NCBI GenBank assembly: GCA_965222345.1
Contig: CBDCTS010000004.1
Coordinates: 806,001-870,000, forward strand
DNA: 64,000 bases
Origin: JADFGZ01 sp965222345
GTDB lineage: Bacteria > Acidobacteriota > Terriglobia > 2-12-FULL-54-10
Reading direction: 5' to 3'
Under the pieces are notes generated by a model. The model was not told where the DNA came from and ran no database searches. It saw only the letters and a program-made list of their open reading frames with translations. The translations under genes were made by a program, and so were the position numbers. Below, piece after piece: positions 27,976-36,957 of this stretch (positions within the stretch are counted from its first letter, which is position 1; each line of letters starts with the position of its first letter).

Positions 27976-28113
27976 ATGGCAACCCCAGCTAACCCCATCA
28001 CTTCTGCCGACGTGATCGAGATTCTTGGAGCCAAGATCGACGCTCAGAGCACCAGGAGCAATTTAGGGGATACTGGGAAGGTCCCCGACGGCGATCCGGG
28101 CCGTCAGGCGTGA
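27976..28113 (+). pseudogene. Short N-terminal fragment
   Basis: ATG at 27976 opens a 45-codon frame MATPANPITSADVIEILGAKIDAQS..., whose first 25 residues look like the start of a small coiled-coil or membrane protein (such proteins continue with a hydrophobic helix after this region). It then enters unrelated text and stops at 28113, where the integrase remnant begins, so this is probably a truncated gene at a deletion border. Confidence 0.35.
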
Positions 28114-28130
28114 GCCTGTGTAGGAAATCG

Positions 28131-28250
28131 GGCGTTTCTAAGCTATTCAAAGAGACGGCGCAGCACATCGTCAACCACGAGTCGCCCCGCACGACCATGC
28201 TCTACGACCGCCGGCAGGAGAACGTTGCTCTGGACGAAGTAGAATTGAAC
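28131..28250 (+). pseudogene. C-terminal remnant of a tyrosine recombinase (integrase)
   Basis: The frame reads LFKETAQHIVNHESPRTTMLYDRRQENVALDEVEL. The H..S..TT..YDR pattern is the C-terminal box of phage-type integrases (normally GH.s..tT..Yd), with the catalytic Tyr present. Everything upstream is missing. It implies that a plasmid or integrative element once occupied this island. Confidence 0.65.
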
Positions 28251-28374
28251 AACGCTTCGCCGGGCCTGCCGGCGGTGGATGACGCCGAAACCGTGCTCGG
28301 CGGTTCGCCGCCGGAACGAGTCCGGCCACAGTGCCATGCCGCCACGGCGACGGCCGCCGCGCCGATAATGAGCT

Positions 28375-28750
28375 TCACCCGCTCTTCCCCAGCGTCACCA
28401 GCAGGCTCGCCAGATCGTCGGCGTGCTCTTCTTCCATCTTGAGGATGTCCTCGATGATCCTGCGGGTCGTGGGATCGTCGTTGGCGAGCCATCGGATGAT
28501 CTCGGAGTAGGTCTCGATGGCCACGCGCTCGGCCACGAGGTCCTCCTTGATCATCGCCTCCAGGGTCTCGCCCTCCTGGTAGTCGGCGTGGGACCGGGTC
28601 GCCAGCCCCTCGGGGCTGAAGTTGGGCGAACCGCCGAGCTGCGTGATGCGCTGGGCCACCCAGTCCGCGTGCATCTGCTCTTCGTTGGCGTGTTGCAGGA
28701 ACTCGGCCGCCACCGGCCCGGCGTTGATCCCGCTGGCCATGAAGTAGTGG
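28375..28750 (-). pseudogene. Bacterioferritin/ferritin-like protein, 5' end lost to IS3
   Basis: The minus strand reads HYFMASGINAGPVAAEFLQHANEEQMHADWVAQRITQLGG...ETLEAMIKEDLVAERVAIETYSEII...RRIIEDILKMEEEHADDLASLL, i.e. the second to fourth helices of a bacterioferritin-like four-helix bundle with the iron-binding E..H and E..EH pairs. The first helix and start are gone: beyond about 28750 the sequence is the IS3 element. The remaining frame opens into IS sequence on the minus strand, giving a false upstream start. Iron storage or detoxification is the family role. Confidence 0.8.
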
Positions 28751-28758
28751 TGCCAGTC

Positions 28759-28953
28759 CGGGAGTTGGTGCGGAAGGAGGGGATTTCCGAGCAAACGTTC
28801 TACCGCTGGAAGAAGCAGTACGTGGGGTTGGAGATTGACCAAGTGCGGCAGCTGAAGCAGTTGCAGGAAGAGAATCAGCGGCTGAAGCGACTGGTGGCGG
28901 AGCTGACGCTGGACAAAACGATGCTGCAGGATGTGTTGGCAAAAAAATTCTGA
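28759..28953 (+). pseudogene. IS3 orfA, N-terminally truncated
   Basis: Reads VRKEGISEQTFYRWKKQYVGLEIDQVRQLKQLQEENQRLKRLVAELTLDKTMLQDVLAKKF: second half of the helix-turn-helix and the leucine-zipper coiled coil of OrfA. The first about 20 residues and start are lost. The end carries a run of seven A (tggcaaaaaaattc), the usual -1 frameshift site that would fuse it to orfB in frame (KKILKPPRRR...). Confidence 0.85.
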
Positions 28954-28973
28954 AGCCTCCGCGACGCCGCCAG

Positions 28974-29816
28974 GTGGTTCAGTACCTGCGCGGGAGCTAC
29001 AGGATAAGCGAGCGGCGCGCCTGCGGCGTCATCCGGCTGCAGCGAGGAAGGTGCCGATACCAGAGCCATAAAGATCCGTGCACGGAGTTGCGGATGCGGA
29101 TGCGAGAGATTGCGACGGTGCGCGTACGGTACGGGTATCGGAAGATTTTGGTGTTGCTGCAGCGAGAAGGCTGGACAGTGGGCAAAACGATGCTCAGCCG
29201 CCTATACCGGGAAGAAGGCTTGGCGCTGCGGCGGACGGTCCCGAGGAAGCGTCGTGTGGCAGTGGAACGGCGGGAGCGGCCCAAGGCTACCGGGCCGAAT
29301 CAGGCGTGGAGTCTGGATTTTGTAACCGATCAACTGGCGGATGGAAGAAGGTTTCGAGCCTTGACGGTGATGGATGTGCACACCCCAGAAAGTCTGGCCA
29401 TCGAACCGGGACAGAGCTTGAAGGGGCAAGACGTGGTGCGGGTGCTGCCGGGGCTTCAGAAGGATCGGGGTGGGCCGAAGCGGTTGTTCTGCGACAATGG
29501 ATCGGAGTTTTCCAGTCAGGTGCTGGACCTGTGGGCGTATCAGAATGGAGTGAAGCTCGACTTCTCACGGCCGGGCAAGCCGACCGACAACGGACACATC
29601 GAATCGTTCAACGGGACGTTCCGGGAGGAATGCTTGAACACACATTGGTTCACTACGCTCGGGGATGCCAGGGAGATCATCGAGGCTTGGCGAAGGGAGT
29701 ACAATGAGAGTCGTCCTCACAGGGCCCTGGGGGAGAGGACGCCGTGTGAGTTCGCCCATCAGATCGCGGCTCGCCGCGATCTGATGGGCCTGCAAAGCCC
29801 GCAAGACTCACCCTGA
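28974..29816 (+). CDS. IS3-family transposase OrfB
   Basis: A 280-residue integrase-core protein. It has the HTH_21 segment (RRACGVIRLQRGRCRYQ...RYGYRKILVLLQREGWTVGKTMLSRLYREEGL), then the DDE core WSLDFVTDQLADGRRFRALTVMDVHTPE (first Asp), FCDNGSEF (second Asp) and GHIESFNGTFREECLN (Glu), ending with REYNESRPHRALGERTPCEF. In nature it is made as an OrfAB fusion; with orfA truncated only OrfB itself can be intact here. Confidence 0.92.
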   Translation: MVQYLRGSYRISERRACGVIRLQRGRCRYQSHKDPCTELRMRMREIATVRVRYGYRKILVLLQREGWTVGKTMLSRLYREEGLALRRTVPRKRRVAVERRERPKATGPNQAWSLDFVTDQLADGRRFRALTVMDVHTPESLAIEPGQSLKGQDVVRVLPGLQKDRGGPKRLFCDNGSEFSSQVLDLWAYQNGVKLDFSRPGKPTDNGHIESFNGTFREECLNTHWFTTLGDAREIIEAWRREYNESRPHRALGERTPCEFAHQIAARRDLMGLQSPQDSP

Positions 29817-29975
29817 CCTTGGTACAGAAATCCGGGGCCCCTCAAACTGCGTATGGACTAACATGGGAAGTGGACCAATAACTGGGGGCAGGTCACCGGT
29901 CAGGGAGGGAAAAAGAACCCCGCACGACTCCCGTAACGCCGCCAGCGGGCAATTTCGGGCTGCGAAAGAGGGCTG

Positions 29976-30482
29976 CTACCGAGAGTCGGCGTGCTTTATC
30001 CGTCTTGTGTCACTGAGTGGGCGCCGGGGCAGCCAGCGGCCGACCTTGGCCATGTACGCAGTGTACTCGTCGCCGAACTCCCGGGTGAGGCGGGGCTCCT
30101 CATAGAACTGTACGAACAGCGAAAAGAAAATGAACACGATGGCTGCATAGGCCAGGAGCACGGAGGCACCGAAGAGGGTGGCCCACCCCGAGATCACCGT
30201 CAGCGCCGCCACGTACATGGGGTTACGCGTGTAGCGGTAGAACCCCCGCACGACGAGCCGCTTCGGAGCGTCGATCGGCGCGGGAGTTCCTCTGCCGAAA
30301 GAGGCGAAGTCCCACACGGATCGCACGTAGAGCGACACGCCGACTCCAAAGAGAACTAGCGCCACTGCGAGCGTCCAGCCGCCGCAAGCCGTCCTGTCAC
30401 CCGCGATGAGCAGCGGAATCAGCACGGCAAACGTGCCCGGTATCACGAGCGTGAACGCCACGTTCTTCAGAAAGAGCTTCAT
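29976..30482 (-). CDS. Isoprenylcysteine carboxyl methyltransferase (ICMT/PEMT)-like membrane protein
   Basis: A 168-residue membrane protein with four hydrophobic segments (about 8-28, 36-54, 90-106, 110-128). The C-terminal box RGFYRYTRNPMYVAALTVISGW...EEPRLTREFGDEYTAYMAKVGRWLPR is the signature of the ICMT/PEMT-like methyltransferase family, binding S-adenosylmethionine; substrates in bacteria are mostly unknown. It stands alone between two IS3-type elements, so it is part of the accessory island. Confidence 0.85.
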   Translation of the reverse strand: MKLFLKNVAFTLVIPGTFAVLIPLLIAGDRTACGGWTLAVALVLFGVGVSLYVRSVWDFASFGRGTPAPIDAPKRLVVRGFYRYTRNPMYVAALTVISGWATLFGASVLLAYAAIVFIFFSLFVQFYEEPRLTREFGDEYTAYMAKVGRWLPRRPLSDTRRIKHADSR

Positions 30483-30511
30483 GCGGCACCAGCACCCCGA
30501 ATTGACATCAA

Positions 30512-30575
30512 CCGGAATTTCCTATTTTGCCCTCCGGCGATTGAAAATATACACCCACTTGGGTGCAACAGAGCA
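30512..30575. repeat. Second diverged copy of the IS1380 3' end
   Basis: CCGGAATTTCCTATTTTGCCCTCCG..., then TATACACCC..., then GCAACAGAGCA parallels the end of the IS1380 element (CCGGAATTAG..., GGCCCTCCG, TATAAACCC, CAACTGAGCA). Like the stretch at 13296 it is an old relic. Confidence 0.5.
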
Positions 30576-30612
30576 CAGTTTTATCTCCAAGTGGGTACAC
30601 CGACTGCCCAGC

Positions 30613-31410
30613 GGAGGGAAACTTCTAAGCCCTGAGCGGCGACGTTGTGCGGTAGAGCGTGCCGAGCGTGAGTACGGAATGAGCGAGCGGCAGGCCTGCC
30701 GGCTGCTGGGGCAATGGCGAGGAACGCAACGATACGAACCGATGCGGCGAGCCGACGAGGATCGGCTGACAGCGGCGGTGGTCACCCTGGCGAGTGAGTA
30801 TGGTCGTTAGGGGTATAAGAAGATCGCGGCGCTGCTGCAAATCGCAGGATGGTCGGTGGGCCGCGACCGAGTGGAGAGGATTTGGCGGCGAGAGGGTCTG
30901 AAAGTGCCGCAGAAACAACGGCCCCGAAGGCGGTTGTGGCTGAATGATGGAAGGCTGCTGCGGATACTCACGCTGATCGACGAGTATACGCGGGAATGCC
31001 TGGCGCTAGGGATAGCACGGAGGCTGAACTCGCAGGATGTGATCGAGACGCTGTCGGAGGTGATGCTGTGGCGAGGGATTCCGGAGCATATCCGTTCCGA
31101 CAATGGACCGGAGTTTGTTGCCCGGCAGCTGCGGGACTGGCTGCGGGGACTGGGGAACAGTCCCCTGTATATCGAGCCAGGCAGTCCCTGGGAGAACGGG
31201 TACTGCGAGAGCTTTAATGGGAAGCTGAGGGAGGAGTGCCTGAATGGGGCGATCTTCTACTCGTTGCAGGAGGCACGGATCGTGATCGAACAGTGGCGGC
31301 AGCAGTACAACCGGGTCAGGCCACACGCCGCGTTGGGGTATAGGCCCCCGGCGCCGGGGGTCTATACCCCACCCTGGAACCCGGTTCCAAGGCTTCAAAT
31401 GGTAATGTAA
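30613..31410 (+). pseudogene. Degenerate IS3-family transposase (IS2-like OrfB)
   Basis: Reads SPERRRCAVERAEREYGMSERQACRLLGQWRGTQRYEP...TLASEYGR, then a TAG (30808), then GYKKIAALLQIAGWSVGRDRVERIWRREGLKVPQKQRPRRRLWLNDG and directly LLRILTLIDEYTREC. About 20-25 residues are missing between WLNDG and LLRI, the segment that carries the first catalytic Asp (normally WSYDFV). The second Asp (RSDNGPEF) and Glu (ENGYCESFNGKLREECLN) remain, as does the RPHAALGYRPPAP end. A stop, an internal deletion and no orfA make it inactive. Confidence 0.88.
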
Positions 31411-31566
31411 TATGTCTCACTTCACTTGGTACAAAATCTCGGCCCGGTCAGGACGAAGACATCAGTGTGGAAGGAATGCTTCACGGGGTTCCCGCACGGC
31501 GTCCAAAGAAATCTTGAAAAGCTCGCAGCCACGGCGAGTGAGTTTCTTTCGCGTGACTGCTCGTCT

Positions 31567-32418
31567 TCAGCGGAATCCTTGAGGCCGGGACGGGGGATTT
31601 GAAACCGCATGCAGGCAGTCCAGCACCCAGCCGTGGATCACATCGTTGCTGGCGACGTAGCCGCCATCGGAGTCGAGCCACGTGGCGCCCTGCGCGTCGG
31701 TCAGGATTCCGCCCGCGCGCTCCAGGATGAGGCTTGCCGCGGCGATGTCCCAAATATTTAAATCCAGATGCCAGTAAGCGTGCAACCGGCCAGCGGCAAC
31801 GTTTGCGATTCCGAGCGACGGCGAGCCCATCAGGTTGCACTCGGTAACCTGGCCGGTCATTACCTCAACTATCCGCCTGGCCTGTTGGCGGCGCGTGCCG
31901 CTATGGGGCCAGTCGGTCCCCACGATGGCGCTTTCCCAGGCTTCTGCACCCTCTGTGATTTGCTGCACGGCAATCTTTTTGCCGTTGAGCGTCGCCGAGG
32001 CTCCGGTTGCTGCCTCGAACAACTCGTCATGGCAAGGATCGTAAAGCACGCCGGCGCGGATGCGGCCCTCCGAGCGCAGAGCGACCGAGACCCCGAAATA
32101 CGGGATGCCCTGGACGAAATTCAGGTTGCCGCAGATGGGATCGACGATCCAGAGATGCTCGGCATCCAGCGGCAGGGGAGCATCCTCCGGCCCCTCTTCG
32201 GCCAGAATCCCGGTGTGGGGAAATTCAGCCAGGAGCGTTGATACGATTGCCTCTTGAACCTTGAGTGAAGCCTCCGACACAACGTCCCGGTCGCCCTTCC
32301 ATTTCAGGTAGCCGGGATCGCCCAGGCGGGCCTTGGCCACCTTTCCGCCTTCGCGCACGGCGCGCACGGCAACCTCCAGCGCACGGTTGATCTCAATGCT
32401 GTCAGTGGATTGAGTCAT
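31567..32418 (-). CDS. Inositol monophosphatase-family protein with altered metal site
   Basis: A 283-residue protein of the IMPase/CysQ fold: GDRDVVSEAS near 43 (normally K...D.VT..D), ILAEEG with the metal ligands Glu74-Glu75, WIVDPICGNLNF at 90-101, and the late WDIAAASLILERAGGILTD box. In active family members the middle motif is DP(I/L)DGT.NF. Here the second Asp is Cys96 and the Thr is Asn98, both in the metal/phosphate site. It may be a changed enzyme or a non-catalytic relative. No strong ribosome site is seen before the ATG at 32418. It is divergent from the radical SAM gene beyond FxsA. Confidence 0.85.
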   Translation of the reverse strand: MTQSTDSIEINRALEVAVRAVREGGKVAKARLGDPGYLKWKGDRDVVSEASLKVQEAIVSTLLAEFPHTGILAEEGPEDAPLPLDAEHLWIVDPICGNLNFVQGIPYFGVSVALRSEGRIRAGVLYDPCHDELFEAATGASATLNGKKIAVQQITEGAEAWESAIVGTDWPHSGTRRQQARRIVEVMTGQVTECNLMGSPSLGIANVAAGRLHAYWHLDLNIWDIAAASLILERAGGILTDAQGATWLDSDGGYVASNDVIHGWVLDCLHAVSNPPSRPQGFR

Positions 32419-32575
32419 GAACAGCTGCTTTTATAACATTGCCAGAACCGCGCGCGCCGAAAACCGACCGTGCTTTCTACTGGTCCAGCGAATAGGCGAG
32501 CTTCACAATCAAGGCCCGGCTCCGGAAGCCGCCACCTTGTTGTCCCCGTTTGATTGGAAAAGCCAGGAGTAATTC

Positions 32576-32974
32576 CTATTTCTTGACATGCACAGTTACA
32601 TTGCCCCGGCCTTCCCGAACAGTGCGAATAAGCCAGACCCACAGCGTTCTCTTCAGCACTGTGCGGAAGGCAGGAGCCAGGCACAAAAAGCCCAGCGCGT
32701 CGGTGAGGATTCCCGGCGTGAGGAGCAACGCCGCTGCCACCAAGATGATCACGCCGTCGGCTATGGCTGCGGCCGGCAAACCTCCCGCATTTATCTCGCG
32801 ACGCACTTGGAGCAAAGTACGCAACCCCTGACGGCGCGCGAGGAAGGCACCTAAGGCTCCCGTGCATGCGATCAGCGCCAGCGTAGCCAGAGTACCGATG
32901 TGCCGACCTACTTCAATGAGAAGGGTCAGCTCCACCGCAGGAACCAGAATGAAGAGCAGCAGCTTGCCAATCAT
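32576..32974 (-). CDS. fxsA: FxsA-family membrane protein
   Basis: A 132-residue protein with hydrophobic segments near 4-20, 26-47 and 70-98. LLLFILVPAVELTLLIEVG, ALGAFLARRQGLRTLLQVRREINAGGLPAAAIADGVIILVAAALLLTPGILTDALGFLCLAP follows the FxsA pattern closely, including the PG.lTD.lG box. In E. coli overproduced FxsA relieves exclusion of phage T7 by F plasmids; its normal role is unknown. Two adjacent ATGs are present; the second is used here. Confidence 0.9.
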   Translation of the reverse strand: MIGKLLLFILVPAVELTLLIEVGRHIGTLATLALIACTGALGAFLARRQGLRTLLQVRREINAGGLPAAAIADGVIILVAAALLLTPGILTDALGFLCLAPAFRTVLKRTLWVWLIRTVREGRGNVTVHVKK

Positions 32975-33184
32975 CATTAGCTATTATATCCGGGATTATT
33001 CTATCCCGGTCAGCCGGAGCGGACCGACTGCTCCCATGCACAATCCAAATCACAAGCCAAATCTTTATTGCCTTATGATGTTGCAGCGCGAGAGCCAGCA
33101 AGAACCTATGCTAAATGCCTTCGGGTTTGCTATCATTGCTTCCGATCCTGAGATGGCAAGAAACCTCCGATTCGTTGCAACTAC

Positions 33185-34306
33185 ATGACTGACGCGTTCA
33201 ATAAGAGAAATTTTCTGCACCATTTCCTGCGGGTGAAATGGCGCACTTCATTCGGCAGGCGCATCACGCCGCCCTTTGTCACTCTCTTTGTTACCACGCG
33301 TTGTGACGAGCACTGCATCCATTGCTTTTACTGGGAGGAGTTGAACCCGAAGCCCAACCACGATATGCGTCTGGAGGAGTACGAGAAGTCTTTTGCCTCC
33401 ATGGACGAAATCTACAACCTGTTCATCGGAGGCGGCGAGCCGTTCTTGCGGGAAGACCTGGCGGAAATTGTGCTGTCGGCGGCCCGGCTGAACTCTGTAT
33501 CGAACGTGTATGTTCCGACCAATGGGCAGCACACCGATCAAACCCTGTCCGTGCTGGAACGGACGCTTCCCAACGCGCCGCAGATGCGCTTCCATCTGAA
33601 CCTCAGCTTGGATAGCACCGAAGAGTCCCAGTACGACCTGATCCGCGGGAAGAAGAAGGCCTATCGCCGAATGATGGAGACCTGGAAAGCAGTTCAGCCC
33701 TTGCGCCGCCGGTTCCCTAATCTGGTGGTCCACACGCTGACCACGGTGATGAGAGAAAACCAAGACCAAATCCTGGACATCTACCACGGGCTAAAAAATC
33801 ACTTTCAGCCCGACGGAATCAGTTTCAACTATATCCGCCACAAGGCACCCGAGGCAGAACAATTGGAGGTCAACGAGGAACGCTACCGAGCATTGAACCA
33901 GCAGATAGAAGAAGATGCCCGCACGGGGGCATGGCGTAACTATCGCAGGATTTCCGGAGGCCTACTGAACGATACCTTGGACCGGGAAATACGTCGCAGC
34001 GTGGCGCGCACGGTGGAAGAAAATGCCCCGCAGTTTTCCTGTGTGGCAGGCCGGTTGGCCTGTGTCATCTACAGCAACGGGGACGTGGTGGAATGCGAGA
34101 TCAAAAACAGCCCGATTGGCAATTTGCGCCAACAGGACTACGATTTCCGGAAGATCTGGTTTGCGGAACCAGCCCGTCAAGCCGCCAGCGCCGCCGCCAA
34201 TGGCTGTTTCTGCACTCACGAGTGCGGCCATTACTCCTCTCAAATCTACAGCACATCCTGCTTGACAAAAATCGTCACGAAAGCCGCCATCGCCGGGACT
34301 GGCTAA
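33185..34306 (+). CDS. Radical SAM/SPASM protein
   Basis: A 373-residue enzyme. The radical SAM cluster is TTRCDEHCIHCFYW (Cys40, Cys44, Cys47), followed by the GGGEPFLREDL glycine-rich motif and NLSLDS. The C-terminal half has FSCVAGRLACVIYSNGDVVECEI and CFCTHECGH, the Cys-rich SPASM-type region that binds auxiliary iron-sulfur clusters. Such proteins modify peptides or act in cofactor or lipid-linked pathways; no precursor peptide gene is seen next to it. No strong ribosome site precedes the ATG. Standing alone, its substrate remains unknown. Confidence 0.88.
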   Translation: MTDAFNKRNFLHHFLRVKWRTSFGRRITPPFVTLFVTTRCDEHCIHCFYWEELNPKPNHDMRLEEYEKSFASMDEIYNLFIGGGEPFLREDLAEIVLSAARLNSVSNVYVPTNGQHTDQTLSVLERTLPNAPQMRFHLNLSLDSTEESQYDLIRGKKKAYRRMMETWKAVQPLRRRFPNLVVHTLTTVMRENQDQILDIYHGLKNHFQPDGISFNYIRHKAPEAEQLEVNEERYRALNQQIEEDARTGAWRNYRRISGGLLNDTLDREIRRSVARTVEENAPQFSCVAGRLACVIYSNGDVVECEIKNSPIGNLRQQDYDFRKIWFAEPARQAASAAANGCFCTHECGHYSSQIYSTSCLTKIVTKAAIAGTG

Positions 34307-34388
34307 CAGCCTGCCCTGATTGAAACCGAAGGAAACTTGCCGAAGGGATCGCGGCTCGGACACGCTATATCCCGACAGGAGAGCCGAT

Positions 34389-36632
34389 CTAGCGGGCAAT
34401 CATATAGGTAAACTTGGCGATGATGGCGCGGTCGATCAGCTGGCTGGAAATCGTGTCGCGACGCTCGTTATAGACGATGTAGAGGTCGCTCAGCGGCCGG
34501 TGGATCAGGTTGAAGCGGACGTTGGAGCTCCATTGCCGCGCATCGGCGTTGTATTGGATCAGAGCGTTCAGAAACATGGCAGTGGAAAAGGAATAGTTGG
34601 CGCGGAGGCTGACCAGGTTCGTTTTGAAGTGGCCTTCCGACAGGTTGATATTGTTATGGGTGTAGCCAAGCGATGTGTTGAATTGATGGTTGAGCCGCAG
34701 GGTCCCATTCAAGACGTAGGTGTGCTTGTAGCCGGTAAAGAACGGGCCGATGAGCAACCGGAGATTCCCGGAGATCCGGCGGCTGCTATCGCTCCGTCCC
34801 GTGAAAATGTACTCGTGGAACTTGTAGACACCCGTCGGAATCACAACGTTTCGTCTGCGGTTGATGACAAATGGTTCGGAGAGTCGTTCCAGCTTGGTGT
34901 TGAGCCCGGCCTCGAAGTTAGAGCCGTTTTGGAAATCCATGATGTAATGGTAATCAACACCGCGCGTTTCCAGGTTCCCATCCGCATCCAGCACGTAGGT
35001 AATCGGAATGTGGGGATAGATGCGGCGGACGAAGCGGCGCAGGCTGAGCGGCCGGAACGAGCGGCCATACAGGCCGGAGAACTTGCGAATCCCCAGGCGG
35101 GGCACGAACCCCATCTCATTGGTGAAGTTTTCCTGGACGCTGGTGTAGGAGGTACGCAGGCTCCAGGCGCTATCGAGATAGTGCAAGCTGACCCGGCTCG
35201 CCAGATCGCGGCTACCGCCGGAGGGCGTCCAGGACTTGGAGAGAAACGAGTACAGGTTCAGCGCCCGTCCGAAACGGAAGTTGGCGTCCACGCCGACGAC
35301 GCGGTTGAAATGCCGGGAGTCCTGCAGTTCCTTGTTGACCAGCATGACGCCGATGTCGGAGTTCGCCAGGATGTTTCGGCGAAGGCGTGCTACGGTGAAG
35401 TTGACAGCGGGCGAGCCGTCTTGCTCCTGTTGCTGGATATTCAGAAAGCCGAGATCGAACGGGCCGACGCGACCCGTTAAACGGGCGCCCCCGACAATGG
35501 GAACTGGCGCTCTGTCGTCGGAAAGGCCGATGCGACGGCTGAAAAAGAAAAGCATGTCGTTGGACGGCTTGCTGGCCGCCGGACCCCGGTCCGAGCCCCC
35601 ACTGAACTGGAAGATGCCGGAGTTCTCCAGGAAAAACTCTCGCTTTTCCGGGAAGAACAGGCTGAACCGGGTCAGGTTGATCTGCTCATCGTCGGCTTCC
35701 ACCTGTGAAAAATCCGTATTGTAGGTGAAGTCCCAGGTGAGTCCAGAGGTCAGCCCGTATTTGACGTCCACGCCGAAGTCTGCCTCGGTGTCGCGCCGCC
35801 CGCGGGCAAACTGACCAAAGCGGCCGGCAACGTATGGCTTCACCCGAATATTGGCTCCCGGCTTGACGCCCTCCAGGCCCTCCAACGTTCCGGCCAGCGA
35901 GATGCGGCTGAGGGAATAGATTCGCGGCATCGGTGACCAGAAACTGTCCTCATTCTTGCGCCGGATCAACCGATGGAAATTTATCCCCCAGGTCTGCACC
36001 TCTGAATTGCTGAATTTCAATGTCTTGAATGGAATAGCGATCTCAGCCGTCCAGCCGTCTTCCGCCATGCGGGTCTTGACCGACCACACGGCGTCCCAGT
36101 TTTCGTTGATCTCACGGCCCTCGTTGGCCGTCTGCGCGTCCCACTTGGCCCCGGCGGGGTTAATGGCAAATTGGTACCCGTTGCGTTCGTCGCGGAAAGT
36201 ATCCAGGATGATTCCAACCAAATCGCCTGAACTGAGATTGAAATCCTTGTTGAGCTCGCTGATGATCAGGCGGCCGGGCTCGGAATCGTATGCGTAGATG
36301 CCAAAGTAAAGGTAGTCCTTGTCATAAAGGACGCGGATTTGCGTCTTTTCCGAAGCCGGTTGGTCTTCCATCGGCTCGTTTTGGATGAACTGGTCCGCCA
36401 GAGGAGCGTTATTCCACACCGGCTCATCTAAACTGCCGTCCACGGTAACCTTCTCAGAAATCTTGACGGCCTGCAGACGGCGCTCCCGGCGGGCAGATTC
36501 GTAGTCGATCTCGCCATGCAGGGCGGTTGCGAACAGGAACAGAAACAGGACAGCGTATCGCATTGCGCGTGCTGCTTCGGGAGACAATACTCGGCGAGTG
36601 TTGCCAGTGGCTTTTCCTGGTGTTGTAGTCAT
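34389..36632 (-). CDS. DUF5916 outer-membrane protein with CBM9-like domain (1 of 2)
   Basis: A 747-residue protein. A signal segment (MRYAVLFLFLFATALHG) begins at residue 24, so the true start may be 36563; neither start has a clear ribosome site. Residues about 60-215 form a carbohydrate-binding-module-9-like domain (VDGSLDEPVWNNA, LYDKDYLYFGIYAYDSEP, LVGIILDTFRDERNGYQFAINPAGAKWD). The rest is DUF5916: FSQVEADDEQINLTRFSLFFPEKREFFLENSGIFQF, FFSRRIGL, and a run of barrel strands ending in an aromatic-Arg C-terminus. Such proteins are taken as outer-membrane barrels whose substrate is unknown. The paralog is at 47657. Confidence 0.88.
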   Translation of the reverse strand: MTTTPGKATGNTRRVLSPEAARAMRYAVLFLFLFATALHGEIDYESARRERRLQAVKISEKVTVDGSLDEPVWNNAPLADQFIQNEPMEDQPASEKTQIRVLYDKDYLYFGIYAYDSEPGRLIISELNKDFNLSSGDLVGIILDTFRDERNGYQFAINPAGAKWDAQTANEGREINENWDAVWSVKTRMAEDGWTAEIAIPFKTLKFSNSEVQTWGINFHRLIRRKNEDSFWSPMPRIYSLSRISLAGTLEGLEGVKPGANIRVKPYVAGRFGQFARGRRDTEADFGVDVKYGLTSGLTWDFTYNTDFSQVEADDEQINLTRFSLFFPEKREFFLENSGIFQFSGGSDRGPAASKPSNDMLFFFSRRIGLSDDRAPVPIVGGARLTGRVGPFDLGFLNIQQQEQDGSPAVNFTVARLRRNILANSDIGVMLVNKELQDSRHFNRVVGVDANFRFGRALNLYSFLSKSWTPSGGSRDLASRVSLHYLDSAWSLRTSYTSVQENFTNEMGFVPRLGIRKFSGLYGRSFRPLSLRRFVRRIYPHIPITYVLDADGNLETRGVDYHYIMDFQNGSNFEAGLNTKLERLSEPFVINRRRNVVIPTGVYKFHEYIFTGRSDSSRRISGNLRLLIGPFFTGYKHTYVLNGTLRLNHQFNTSLGYTHNNINLSEGHFKTNLVSLRANYSFSTAMFLNALIQYNADARQWSSNVRFNLIHRPLSDLYIVYNERRDTISSQLIDRAIIAKFTYMIAR

Positions 36633-36957
36633 ATCCGAGGCGGGTGGATCACCGAGCTCCCTAGTCCGGAAACAGGAGATTCTCCTCTGCCATAGTCATC
36701 TGTCGCCGGGATGCAGCGCGCCGTAAGTATATAAAGTCAGTTTGCTCACCACAAGCTCTGTTCCTAATCTAGAGACCAAGCGGTAAAGGCGGGGGACCGA
36801 AGCCGGGTGAGATGGGGTCAATTGGGCCGCTGGCGTATGCTTCCGGGCGAAGCGGAAAGTCCAGATTGGGAATCCCTGTTCGCTTCCCTATACTGTGATA
36901 TAACTTATTCTATGCTTTGGGCATAACATACAGGCCAAGTTAGGTTAGGGAGGAAAA
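36633..36957. other. Divergent intergenic region
   Basis: 325 bases between the DUF5916 start and the truncated amidohydrolase start. The last 80 bases are AT-rich (tgatataacttattctatgc), a probable promoter area for the amidohydrolase fragment; no exact boxes are convincing. Confidence 0.4.

Larger units (their letters stand above)
28755..29840 (+). mobile_element. IS3-family element, 5'-truncated
   Basis: Contains the end of orfA and a complete orfB. The right end reads TGGTACAGAAATCCGGGGCCC just after the orfB stop; a similar TTGGTACAAAATCTCGGCCC occurs at 31427 after the second IS3-type gene. The left end and first part of orfA are missing at the junction with the ferritin gene, so it is immobile on its own. 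Confidence 0.8.

Noticed and set aside
34320..35480. A 386-codon open frame on the plus strand
   Set aside because: Antisense shadow of the DUF5916 gene; low-complexity text, no motif.
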